Assembly (NCBI GenBank): GCA_964602845.1
Contig: CAZRSW010000010.1
Span: forward strand, 1-64,000
DNA: 64,000 nt
Origin: CAZRSW01 sp964602845
Lineage (GTDB): Bacteria; Chloroflexota; Dehalococcoidia; Lucifugimonadales; UBA826
Direction of reading: 5' to 3'
Both the position numbers and the translations under genes were made by a program. Under the pieces are notes generated by a model that was not told where the DNA came from, did not search any database, and was given only the letters and a program-made list of their open reading frames with translations. Positions 27,100 to 35,653 of this stretch are shown here, one piece after another; positions within the stretch are counted from its first letter, which is position 1, and each line of letters begins with the position of its first letter.

Positions 27100-28242
27100 G
27101 TGACAGCCGTATCTTTAGTGAGTGAGCTTATCAGGGAAAGGATTCGAAGGGATGGTAGAGTCCCTTTCAATGTTTTCATGGACCTTGCCCTATATTCACG
27201 AGATGGGTATTACCAAGATAGCCAGTTTCTGGGTTCGAATCGGGATTATTACACTAGCCCCAAAGTCCATCCTATTTTTGGTATGTTGATGGCGATTCAA
27301 CTGTGGGTCCTTTGGTGCCATCTAGGTAAGATCTCTAAGTTTCCTATAATTGAGCAGGGTGGTGGAGATGGGCACTGGGCAGAGGATATCCTATCTTTTG
27401 CATCTATTGTATCTCCCGAGTTTGGTGAGGCGTTGGAATATGTGCTCATAGATCGGCATATTGTGATTGACACACCCAATAATTTGAATCATTTAATAGC
27501 AAATAACATACCTTTGTTGGGCCAGAACGGAGTAGTTATTTCTAATGAATTGTTAGATGCTTTTCCTTCAAAGCTTTTTGAGATAAGAAATGGACGTCCT
27601 CTGGAGGTCTACGTGGGTCTAAATAAGGAAGACCAATTTGTAGAAATCTTGGATATTCCCGAAACAATTGTATTGGAACGAGCTCTATCCGAAATAAACG
27701 TTATGGAATTAGAGGGATATAGAGGTGGCTATAATACCGGTTTGGATAGCTGGGTAAATAATGTATCAGACGCTTTGAAAAGTGGGTTCGTTATTACGAT
27801 CGACTATGGATACGATAGAGAGGTTTATTACTCAATGAATAAATCTAATCGTTTATTCCAGACGTATTACAAACATGTCGATGGTGGTAGCCCTTATGAA
27901 AGAGTTGGGGATCAAGATATGACAGCACATATAAATTTTGGTGAATTGATTGACTTGGGAAGACTAGGAGGGTTATCGCCGATTTATTATGGCACGCAAG
28001 CTGATTGGCTGATGCGGTTGGGTTTTCGTGACTTATATAATAGCTATATAGATAGATTACCTGAGTATAAGACTCGCACAGTGCGTTCAAGGGCTCTTAT
28101 AGACTCAAATGGACTTGGTGGATTCAAGGTTCTAATTCAAGAGAAAGATACGGAACTGAAGAATGAATGTTTGTTATTTTATAAAGACCTGAGGTTCTCG
28201 GATTGGGATCTCTTGCCCCTAGATAGTCGTTATTTGGTATAG
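27100..28242 (+). CDS. MidA/NDUFAF7-type SAM-dependent methyltransferase (COG1565)
   Basis: A 380-residue protein of the MidA family, whose mitochondrial member NDUFAF7 dimethylates an arginine of complex I. Typical features are YSRDGYYQ, DYYTSPKVHPIFG, the SAM-binding EQGGGDGHWAEDIL and VISNELLDAFP, and a C-terminal VLIQEK strand. GTG at 27100 overlaps a GAGG ribosome site. The target in this organism is unknown; no complex I genes are in the window. Confidence 0.85.
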   Translation: MTAVSLVSELIRERIRRDGRVPFNVFMDLALYSRDGYYQDSQFLGSNRDYYTSPKVHPIFGMLMAIQLWVLWCHLGKISKFPIIEQGGGDGHWAEDILSFASIVSPEFGEALEYVLIDRHIVIDTPNNLNHLIANNIPLLGQNGVVISNELLDAFPSKLFEIRNGRPLEVYVGLNKEDQFVEILDIPETIVLERALSEINVMELEGYRGGYNTGLDSWVNNVSDALKSGFVITIDYGYDREVYYSMNKSNRLFQTYYKHVDGGSPYERVGDQDMTAHINFGELIDLGRLGGLSPIYYGTQADWLMRLGFRDLYNSYIDRLPEYKTRTVRSRALIDSNGLGGFKVLIQEKDTELKNECLLFYKDLRFSDWDLLPLDSRYLV

Positions 28243-28274
28243 GGATGGGGTTATTTGACTGAGTGCACGGTTTA

Positions 28275-28399
28275 TTGGGCAGTCAGGCTGCAGTATTAGG
28301 GTATGCTGTGTGTCCGTGGTTATAAATAAAACCTGTGTGTGTAACCATCCCATGTTATGGACGGACAGATCGACCTCCAACCGCCTATCGGCTGCCCAA
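28275..28399. ncRNA. Possible structured RNA (strand unresolved)
   Basis: The 375-nt gap between the methyltransferase and the peroxiredoxin contains nested complementary segments. The outer arms TTGGGCAG (28275-28282) and CTGCCCAA (28392-28399) pair over 8 bp. Inside, TGTCCGT (28311-28317) pairs with ACGGACA (28361-28367), enclosing TGGTTA/TAACCA (28317-28322 and 28342-28347; one base is shared) and a small CCAT/ATGG hairpin (28350-28360), which makes a three-way junction. It does not match RNase P, tmRNA, SRP or tRNA-Sec signatures that I know. It could also be chance. Confidence 0.35.
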
Positions 28400-28439
28400 A
28401 GGCTCAACGATATTGATCTATTCGAAATGACATTCTGTT

Positions 28440-28607
28440 TTATGGTGTTGACGAATGGATAATGGCGGGCAAAGTGGTAAGAGAATTCTCCCGTGGTCTT
28501 ATGTAAGTCATACCTCTTTCAAGCAGGTGTGAAGGTCCAGGCTTGCCAAACAAAATGCTGTTGATGTCACATCCAGGGATATTTTGATAGTGAATGGAAA
28601 ACTTTTG
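28440..28607 (-). pseudogene. Coding-like open stretch without a start (possible gene remnant)
   Basis: This minus-strand frame is open for 55 codons between two stops, with coding-like composition (for example GKPGPSHLLERGM and YIRPRENSL). It lies just downstream of the peroxiredoxin in a different frame. The only internal ATG would give 26 residues. I do not recognise the family. It may be the 3' remnant of a decayed gene, or chance. Confidence 0.25.
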
Positions 28608-28617
28608 TTAAGGGGTC

Positions 28618-29088
28618 TTAAATATTAGCTATTTCGGCTAATATATCCCTCGGATCTAGATCAGTTGCATTATCATATATCTTTGAGAACCTTACAGTGC
28701 CTTGAGTGTCTATTATTATTATTGCTCTTTTGGGGGTGCCGCGCTCGTTGTCAAAAACACCATATGCTTTAGAGACATCTCCATGTGGGTAAAAATCTGA
28801 GAGTATAGGATATGGGATTGACCCGAGAGATCCTCCGAAGGCTACCTGAGATGGTCTAGAATCACAGCTGATACCCAGAACCTGGGTATTCTTATCCTCG
28901 AAACCTGAATTGTGAATTCGGAAAGAGGATACTTGGTGTGTTCAACCACCTGTGAAGGAATATATGTGAAATGAAAGCACTACATTCTTTTCACCAGCAT
29001 ACTTATCAAGCCGGATAGGATCTCCATTGTGTGCCGGCAGTTCAAATCCAGGTGCTTTTGATCCGATTTTAATCAAAGTATCCACCAT
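28618..29088 (-). CDS. Peroxiredoxin with in-frame UGA at the catalytic position (probable selenoprotein)
   Basis: On the minus strand an AhpC/TSA-type peroxiredoxin of 156 residues is encoded if one in-frame TGA (28942-28944, residue 49) is read as selenocysteine. Before it: KIGSKAPGFELP, then VVLSFHIYSFTGG; after it: THQVSSFR, QVLGIS, PYPILSDF, YGVFDNERGTPKRA and a terminal helix ending at TAA. The UGA sits exactly where peroxiredoxins have the peroxidatic cysteine (TxxC, here T-G-G-U). Both halves are free of other stops, and AGGAGGT precedes the ATG. The only other Cys is residue 75. TGA is a normal stop elsewhere in the window, so recoding must be local. Confidence 0.8.
28893..28931 (-). 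promoter_or_regulatory. SECIS-like hairpin after the UGA codon
   Basis: Starting 10 nt after the UGA on the minus strand, TATCCTC (28925-28931) pairs with GAGGATA (28893-28899) over 7 bp. An internal loop and an upper CC/GG stem carry an apical loop that begins with G, about 22 nt from the UGA. Bacterial SECIS elements have an apical loop 16-37 nt from the UGA with a G in its first positions, so this fits. A second hairpin, ATACCCAG/CTGGGTAT, lies at 28871-28889. Confidence 0.6.
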
Positions 29089-29211
29089 GTACCTCCTGTT
29101 TATTCGTGGGGGAGTCGTTTTACAACGGATATCGTACCTTATCTAAATGGTATTAGCCATAAATATAGAAGGGAGTTTCTCCTTGTTGATCTCAGGATGT
29201 ATTCCTCCTGT

Positions 29212-29589
29212 TCAAGCGGATATACCATCTTTAAAGGTTGCTATAGCACGGATGTGTTCATCAGGAAATTTCATTGCACAGTTCATGGTATTGATAGATA
29301 AATGCGTGGCCCCCAAGGCCTTCCATTCTTCGACATCACGCAACATTTCTCTAGATGGTAAGTCATTATAGTTAACCCAACTGTCTATTTTTCTACCCCG
29401 TTCATGCAGATACATAGCAAGATTGTCCAGTAGCCTGTTTCTTGTACAATCCGGTTTCCTGTTGGTATCCAACCATCGCCTATTTTTGTGATAAGTATCC
29501 CTAATAAATGAAAGATTATGGAATTGAGCTGACGGATGTGGGATAACAGAAACAATCCGATTAGCAGGGGATATTATATATAAAAACAT
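29212..29589 (-). pseudogene. Remnant of a luciferase-like monooxygenase gene
   Basis: The last roughly 100 codons match the C-terminal end of luciferase-like monooxygenases: WVNYNDLPSREML, EEWKALGATHLSINTM and DEHIRAIATFKDG. The TIM-barrel N-terminal 200 or more residues are missing, and the frame runs into unrelated sequence and then a tRNA gene 10 nt upstream. It is therefore a truncated remnant, probably cut during an insertion or deletion next to tRNA-Thr. It differs from the intact luciferase-like gene at 1218-2390. Confidence 0.6.
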
Positions 29590-29598
29590 TTCTATTTA

Positions 29599-29673
29599 TG
29601 GAGCCAACGGGCGGATTTGAACCGCCGACCTGCTGTTTACGAAACAGCTGCTCTGCCCCTGAGCTACGTTGGC
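29599..29673 (-). tRNA. tRNA-Thr (anticodon CGT)
   Basis: The minus strand folds into a full cloverleaf: acceptor GCCAACG/CGTTGGC, D stem GCTC/GAGC, anticodon stem GCTGT/ACAGC with loop TTCGTAA (anticodon CGT, codon ACG), T stem GGCGG/CCGCC with loop TTCAAAT. The 3' CCA is encoded (29599-29601). All stems are fully paired. Confidence 0.95.
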
Positions 29674-29733
29674 AACATGTTACCGTCTAGCAAATTATCT
29701 TAGCATAGCCCAAGATGGTGGCAGTCTTTTTGG

Positions 29734-31443
29734 TCATTGTTTTATTACTATCAATGAATCCTCTGATTTAGCTGCCTCAGAACCTTTGGACACGTCAACC
29801 CACTTCAGCAATATGGTGCCCGCTATAATTATCAAAAGTAGGGATGAAACTGCAATTCTCTGATCAAACATGCTGGTGAATAAGATATACATCGTAGGAC
29901 CGATCACCGATGATGCCCTGCTCATGAATCCAAAAAACGAGAAAAATTCACCACTTCTAGTAAGGGGGGTTATCTGAGCAAATAGGCTTCGCGCAAGTGC
30001 TTGGCTGCCTCCCATAACAGTTCCAACCAAAACGCCAAGTATCAGCCATTGATAACCAGCTTCTAAGTTTAAGGGTGACCATATATTTGTCCTGACGAAT
30101 GAAGGCCATTTATTGATAATATTGTTATCTAAGATTGCAGTATGGTTGACATTTATGGAGGTAAAACTATCGAGAGGACCTCCCCGGAACACAATTGAAA
30201 ATCTCGAAAGTGCAGACTTGTCGACCTCGTTGAGTAACTTATGACTTTCAGAGGTGGTCAAGTATTTGTCTCCCATTAACGGGCTGATACTAGTTTTCCA
30301 GTCATTATCGATCTGATTATTGTTCAGAGTGGGAGCCTGAGTTAGCTCATATTTCTGATAGTGATTGTTGTATGTTAGGCCATAGTCAAATTGAGTGTAT
30401 TTCGATGGGACAAGAGGCGCTGTTGATATCCCAAATAACACTATAACGCTCCAACCAATGAGGGAAATAATGAGTGCTCTTTTTGTGCTTGTTAAATTGG
30501 AGGCCCAATTAAATACCATTGTTCCTGGAGCTGCTACAAATTGGATTATTAATATGGTAGCCATATTGAACACCAACGGGACTCCCAAAGTTTCGGCCGC
30601 GAAAGCCCCAGCTATCCCCATGACTGTCTGAATACCATCGTTAAACAGCAGATAAGCTAGTAGATAAAGGATTACGACAGGAAATTTAGCTATGTTATTG
30701 ATCGAATTTATTAGTTCTACAAAAGATATTTTGATCAGTTTTGGCAAGGCTAATCCCCGTTGATCCATAGATATGTCTGGCTCTGGTACCACTTTCAAGG
30801 TCCAGATGGACCACCCAAACCACCAGATACCGATGGATGCTATACAGAGTCGTGTTACGAGATCTTCTTTGGCTGAATCTGACGCCTGCATTATTATCAG
30901 TAGATGAACAAGTAGTAATACCCCTCCTCCCAAATATCCGTAAGCAAATCCCCGACTGCTGACGTTATCAAGGAATTGTCTAGGCGATATATGGGGAAGC
31001 AGGGAATTATAAAAAACTAACGCGCCGGCAAAACCAATATTCCCTACGATAAAACAAATTAAAAGCCATGCCCACGCATGGGAAACGTAGGAAGAAAAGA
31101 AAGCTAGTGTTGTAAATAATGATCCTGCAAAAGTGAAGAATAATAGGAGGACTTTTTTCATTCTTCGACGGTCTGTTAACACGCCTAATACCGGACTGGC
31201 GATTGCGACTATTAGAGTTGATGAAATAATTCCAAAGCTCCATACCGAGCTCCCGGTAAAATTTGTACCCATAAATAGAACATTGTCGCCAAAGGAGTTT
31301 CGGAAAGACAAGATGAAGTAGACGGGAAAAATTGCTGCTATCCCGCTTGTTGCATAGGCGGAATTGGCCCAGTCGTACATGCACCAAGCTCGTATTATTT
31401 TGCGTCTTCGGCGGCTTAAATTGTTAAATTTATTGGATTCCAT
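29734..31443 (-). CDS. MFS transporter, UMF1/Atg22-like
   Basis: A 569-residue carrier with the Atg22/UMF1 N-terminal pattern AWCMYDWANSAYATS in helix 1 and GVLTDRRRMKK between helices 2 and 3. About 12 membrane segments are visible. Between two groups of them, residues about 340-450 form a hydrophilic, probably extracytoplasmic insertion with no family match that I know. The substrate is unknown; yeast Atg22 exports amino acids from the vacuole. It ends 61 nt from tRNA-Thr. Confidence 0.82.
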   Translation of the reverse strand: MESNKFNNLSRRRRKIIRAWCMYDWANSAYATSGIAAIFPVYFILSFRNSFGDNVLFMGTNFTGSSVWSFGIISSTLIVAIASPVLGVLTDRRRMKKVLLLFFTFAGSLFTTLAFFSSYVSHAWAWLLICFIVGNIGFAGALVFYNSLLPHISPRQFLDNVSSRGFAYGYLGGGVLLLVHLLIIMQASDSAKEDLVTRLCIASIGIWWFGWSIWTLKVVPEPDISMDQRGLALPKLIKISFVELINSINNIAKFPVVILYLLAYLLFNDGIQTVMGIAGAFAAETLGVPLVFNMATILIIQFVAAPGTMVFNWASNLTSTKRALIISLIGWSVIVLFGISTAPLVPSKYTQFDYGLTYNNHYQKYELTQAPTLNNNQIDNDWKTSISPLMGDKYLTTSESHKLLNEVDKSALSRFSIVFRGGPLDSFTSINVNHTAILDNNIINKWPSFVRTNIWSPLNLEAGYQWLILGVLVGTVMGGSQALARSLFAQITPLTRSGEFFSFFGFMSRASSVIGPTMYILFTSMFDQRIAVSSLLLIIIAGTILLKWVDVSKGSEAAKSEDSLIVIKQ

Positions 31444-31511
31444 AAGTCTCTACTAAACATGGACTGTGATGAACGGGATTTGGGACGGCTGATTCTGATA
31501 TCTATGCTACA

Positions 31512-31540
31512 TTGATAGTGTTATTAGTTCTAGTCATTAT
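31512..31540 (+). promoter_or_regulatory. Promoter of the acyl-CoA dehydrogenase gene
   Basis: TTGATA (31512-31517) and CATTAT (31535-31540) are separated by 17 nt, with a predicted start near 31547, in the divergent gap before the acyl-CoA dehydrogenase. Confidence 0.45.
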
Positions 31541-31567
31541 TTTGATCGAAACGAGAGGTGATTAAGT

Positions 31568-32725
31568 ATGCTGGATTATTTAGGGACTCGAGGAATGTTT
31601 GATTCTGAAGATCGTCAGGTGCAGATGTACGCTCGGGAATTTTTGGAAGCGGAGGCGGCACCTCATATTGATCAATGGTGGAATGATGAGCAATTCCCGA
31701 GTCATTTGATCAAGACTTTCGGAGATATGGGTTTCTTGGGGGCCAATTTACCGGAGGAATACGGTGGTGCTGGTCTAAACAATATCTCTTATGGATTAAT
31801 CATGTATGAACTAGAAAGGATTGATTCCGGTCTACGGAGTTTTGCGAGTGTACAAAACGCACTTGTGATATACCCAATTTACCGATATGGGTCAGAAGAA
31901 CAAAAGAGGACCTATTTACCCCAACTCGCGTCTGGGGCCCTGGTAGGCTGTTTCGGACTAACAGAGCATGAAGGCGGGTCGGATCCCGGAGGAATGATAA
32001 CTAGGGCAACTCTAAGAGGGGACTCTTACGTGTTAAATGGGTCAAAGATGTGGATTACCAATGGGAATATAGCTGACTTGGCATTAATTTGGGCTATGGA
32101 TGATGAGGACATCGTAAGAGGGTTTTTAGTATCAACGGATCTGCCTGGGTGGTCTGCGAATTTGGTTAAGAGGAAGATGAGCATGAGGTCTTCCATAACC
32201 AGTGAATTGGTTATGGAAGACCTTGAAGTCCCGAAAACAGCTCTTTTGCCAGGAAGTGATGGTCTCTCCACTCCGCTGTCTTGTCTAACCCAGGCTCGCT
32301 ATGGGATTGCGTGGGGGGCGTTGGGTGCTCTGGAAAGTGTATATGACGAGGCGAGAATATTTGCTAATGAAAGAAGCACTTTTGGCAAGGCCATTGCCAG
32401 CAGACAACTAGTTCAGGGTAAATTAGTTGATATGGTTTCAGATCATACAAAGGGTTTGTTATTGGCCTGGAGACTTGGGGTATTGAAAGATTTAAATGCA
32501 TTAAAATATACCCATGTGTCACTTGCTAAGCGAGATAATGTCAGAGCTGCTCTCAGAGGGGCGAGAAGTGCTAGAGAAATTCTAGGTGCTAGTGGGATAA
32601 CTCTAGATTATGGTGTCGTTCGGCATATGTTGAACTTGGAAACGGTCGATACCTATGAAGGGACAAGAGATATTCACACGTTAATTGTGGGTCGAGATAT
32701 CACAAACTTAAACGCGCTCACATAG
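31568..32725 (+). CDS. Acyl-CoA dehydrogenase, glutaryl-CoA dehydrogenase-like
   Basis: A 385-residue FAD acyl-CoA dehydrogenase. LTEHEGGSDPGGM near residue 132 is signature 1, KMWITNGNIADLALIWA matches glutaryl-CoA dehydrogenases, and DTYEGTRDIHTLIVGRDIT near the C-terminus carries the catalytic glutamate in the glutaryl-CoA dehydrogenase form. Oxidative decarboxylation of glutaryl-CoA to crotonyl-CoA is the likely reaction, though dehydrogenases of other dicarboxyl-CoA esters look alike. GAGAGG precedes the ATG. Confidence 0.85.
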   Translation: MLDYLGTRGMFDSEDRQVQMYAREFLEAEAAPHIDQWWNDEQFPSHLIKTFGDMGFLGANLPEEYGGAGLNNISYGLIMYELERIDSGLRSFASVQNALVIYPIYRYGSEEQKRTYLPQLASGALVGCFGLTEHEGGSDPGGMITRATLRGDSYVLNGSKMWITNGNIADLALIWAMDDEDIVRGFLVSTDLPGWSANLVKRKMSMRSSITSELVMEDLEVPKTALLPGSDGLSTPLSCLTQARYGIAWGALGALESVYDEARIFANERSTFGKAIASRQLVQGKLVDMVSDHTKGLLLAWRLGVLKDLNALKYTHVSLAKRDNVRAALRGARSAREILGASGITLDYGVVRHMLNLETVDTYEGTRDIHTLIVGRDITNLNALT

Positions 32726-32846
32726 AATCTATAACATTGTGCGGCGATGGGATTATTCTTGATACATAGGCCTAACATAATTTAAGAATATGCTGACTGA
32801 TCTTGCAGTAATGGCTGGATTTGCGTGGTGAAATGGTTCGTTGTGA

Positions 32847-33752
32847 TTAGAGTATTGAAACAGCGATAATCCCGCCAACTGTTAGAACAGTTCCTGTGGT
32901 TCTTATATACATTGCCTGACCCTTAAATGGTTCCTCGAAGATACCTATAAATGGCAAACTTAAAATCATACTGATGATAAACACAAATAGTGGTCGTGTT
33001 GCCATCACTGTAGAGGTAAGGTAGACCTCCCCGGAATATATGGACAGAAATAAAAATAGACTAGCGAAAAATACTAACACGGCCTCTGTGCCCATTATAT
33101 AAACGATCGATTTCGGTTTGCGGAATAAAGACTTAACGTTCCCGTATATTCCGGGTAGCATGATCAAGGAGCCGCAGGTTAATGACACTCCTATGTTGCG
33201 CCAAAATAATTGATGCCATAGGGATATTTCTTGGGAGATAGCTTTTGTGATGAATTGACTCAACCCAAATGCTAGACTTGCCAGTAAAAGTAAGAATAAG
33301 GCTGAGATCGTACCTTTCGTCATATTGGGGTTTTTTGATGGTCCTAGTGAAACTAGTGCCGCTCCTACAACCGTCGTGAATATTCCGACCCAAGCTAGTC
33401 CCGTGACGCTTTCCCCTAAGAAAACCAATGCCAATAATGCAACGAATACCGGATAGGTGGATACCACGGGTACGACACGAGAAACTTCTTGGGATGCTAA
33501 TATGCTGAACATAATTATTAGATAGGTTCCAGATATGATTCCCGATAGCAATGATAAACTTATACTGGTAGTCGTAAATGAGGAATTAACAGTTAGAGGA
33601 TAGATTAATAATGCTATGGAGAATTGAGCTATCCCAACCATAACGATAAATGTTTTAGCGTTAGGGACATGATGGGATATCAACATTTTATCTAGGACCG
33701 TCACAGTACCAAATGTGGAAGCACTTGCTAGGGCGAAAATAAGCCAGTCCAT
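32847..33752 (-). CDS. EamA/DMT family transporter
   Basis: A 301-residue membrane protein with ten hydrophobic segments in two EamA repeats (about 1-140 and 150-295). VVPVVSTYPVFVALLALVFL is the usual end of the first repeat, with the matching segment near the C-terminus. Drug/metabolite transporters of this kind export amino acids or other small metabolites; no substrate can be assigned. Confidence 0.82.
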   Translation of the reverse strand: MDWLIFALASASTFGTVTVLDKMLISHHVPNAKTFIVMVGIAQFSIALLIYPLTVNSSFTTTSISLSLLSGIISGTYLIIMFSILASQEVSRVVPVVSTYPVFVALLALVFLGESVTGLAWVGIFTTVVGAALVSLGPSKNPNMTKGTISALFLLLLASLAFGLSQFITKAISQEISLWHQLFWRNIGVSLTCGSLIMLPGIYGNVKSLFRKPKSIVYIMGTEAVLVFFASLFLFLSIYSGEVYLTSTVMATRPLFVFIISMILSLPFIGIFEEPFKGQAMYIRTTGTVLTVGGIIAVSIL

Positions 33753-33969
33753 TGGGTCAACATGCTCCGGTATGAAATACCGTTGTCCGGGTTGAATAGC
33801 GGCATATTGATTGTATTTTATCTATCATTGGATATAGGCTCTTAACATTACTGATTTTTGCTGAACTAGTGCGAAGCAGTGTGATTCGTGGACGATAGAT
33901 GGCAATTTTGGAGTTGGGTGACGACGTATCTTGGTTTATAGATTGCTTGACTTGTTCGGTGCAATCGAA

Positions 33970-35319
33970 TCATTTCGTATCTACCTCTTTCTGCATGGGA
34001 TTTTGATCTATTTGGTGAACCGGTATTCCCTCTCTATAAATGTTACGCAGATTTTTTAGTGACCAACTCATGAAAACTATTCCTATGAACATTATGCCTC
34101 CGCTAGTAAGCATGGTGGAAGCTGGAGACAGGGTGATAATCCCCTCAAATAGATTGATGTTTAGAAATGATTGGTCCGACAAAGCTCCGTTGACTAAGTT
34201 GATGCTTGCCATTATTCCGCCTATATGAACAGAGTAAATAGCACCAACACGACCACGTATTGAGTCCTCTGTTATTGACTGGATCATAGTGTGCGTTAAG
34301 GTCATATAACCGGCTTGGGAGGCGCCCATTATGATTGCGCCTATTATCGCCATAGGCATGTTAACTGAGAAGGCTAAAATGACTGGTGCTAGTCCGCTTA
34401 TCAGTCCTAAGTTTAGGAACAGCCGTCCCTTTGTTGACTCAGCCTCTATCCCTGATAATGTAATCACGCTGATTAAAGCACCAGCGCCTATTGCCATCAT
34501 CAATAAACTAAAATCACACCCTTGGTTGGCTCCCAGTTGGGATACCGATAGAACAGGTAGAACAGATTCAAATGACATTGTGAGTCCACAATGGAAAAAT
34601 GCCATTAATACTATTGCGGAAAGTTGAGGGTGTTTGTAAACGTAAGGTATACCCTCAATGAAATTTTGTATGAATCCTCTAGTTTGGTCTATCTTACCTG
34701 TCGAGAAAGTTCTTATTCTGAGAGTTTGAATAAGGCTTATAGCATAAAACCCGGTACACAATAGAAAGGCCCATTCTATGCCAACAGTGGCTAGCAGCGG
34801 GCAGATTAGTAGAGGACCAAAAAGCCTGGATCCGTGCATCGTTGCTTGACTCAAAGCTACCGCATTTAACAAGAGTCTCTTAGGGACTAGATTCGGTAGA
34901 AGTGCTTGCCCCACAGGCATTTGCGCTGCCCTGGCGGAACCGTTTACGAAGGCAAGTGCCATTACTTGCCACATTAAGATATCACCTAGGAAAATTAGGC
35001 CCGCTAATATGAGATTATGGCCCAAGTTCAAAGCGAACATTGCTGCCATCACGTGGCGTCGATCAAATCGGTCTGCTAGGTAACCGGTAAAGGGTGGTAT
35101 GAGTACTCTTGGTACCATCGCTAGGAAAGTGACCAGACCTACATAGAGGGATGAGTCAGACATGTCCCATATCAGCCAGCCCCTGGCGACTATTAAGGCC
35201 CAAGCTGCAGCTCCTGACGATAGGTTTACTGTCCAGAGTGTACGATAATCAGTATATTGAAGTGCGGCTAGAAAACGAGATGAAGTTAATCTATTGGAAG
35301 TCAAATTTTGCTGTTTCAC
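33970..35319 (-). CDS. MFS transporter (EntS/MFS_3-like exporter)
   Basis: A 449-residue carrier with about 12 membrane helices. The motif-A loop is GYLADRFDRRHVM between helices 2 and 3, and the LALVFVNGSARAAQMP-like region (AFVNGSARAAQMPVGQALLP) fits the EntS/MFS_3 group, which exports siderophores or drugs. It is in the same direction as the EamA gene but separated by 217 nt. Confidence 0.82.
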   Translation of the reverse strand: MKQQNLTSNRLTSSRFLAALQYTDYRTLWTVNLSSGAAAWALIVARGWLIWDMSDSSLYVGLVTFLAMVPRVLIPPFTGYLADRFDRRHVMAAMFALNLGHNLILAGLIFLGDILMWQVMALAFVNGSARAAQMPVGQALLPNLVPKRLLLNAVALSQATMHGSRLFGPLLICPLLATVGIEWAFLLCTGFYAISLIQTLRIRTFSTGKIDQTRGFIQNFIEGIPYVYKHPQLSAIVLMAFFHCGLTMSFESVLPVLSVSQLGANQGCDFSLLMMAIGAGALISVITLSGIEAESTKGRLFLNLGLISGLAPVILAFSVNMPMAIIGAIIMGASQAGYMTLTHTMIQSITEDSIRGRVGAIYSVHIGGIMASINLVNGALSDQSFLNINLFEGIITLSPASTMLTSGGIMFIGIVFMSWSLKNLRNIYREGIPVHQIDQNPMQKEVDTK

Positions 35320-35653
35320 CTCAAAAATAAAGTATCGGGAAGGTCTAGAACTCGAGCCAATAGTGGGAAGATACCTATTGTCGATATGTTATCACCGTAT
35401 CTTTCCTTATCAATCTAATTCAAATGAAAGTTTGGCGTAAGAGGTATGCGATATGTGGTTTCTTTGGGGCATTATTTTGTAAGGTGGATTGACGAGTTGG
35501 GAAATATTCAGATTCATATCGAGATATTCCCGTCAGATAGTATTCATGAAATCACACAGTAGTTCTGCTAGACATAATGTTTCCAAATGAATTATTCTTT
35601 CATCCGTTTCCTTATAATATTTAGATGTTCGGGAGAACAATTAGGGAGGATCT
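35320..35653. other. Intergenic region between divergent genes
   Basis: This 334-nt gap separates the divergent MFS and hydroxyacid dehydrogenase genes. It contains a consensus -10 box TATAAT at 35613-35618 for the rightward gene, without a good -35 box, and AGGGAGG at 35643-35649 as its ribosome site. No open frame, RNA gene or repeat was recognised. Confidence 0.5.

Noticed and set aside
28219..28407. Minus-strand 62-residue frame over the possible structured RNA
   Set aside because: No ribosome site and no family resemblance; it is explained by the inverted repeats and chance.
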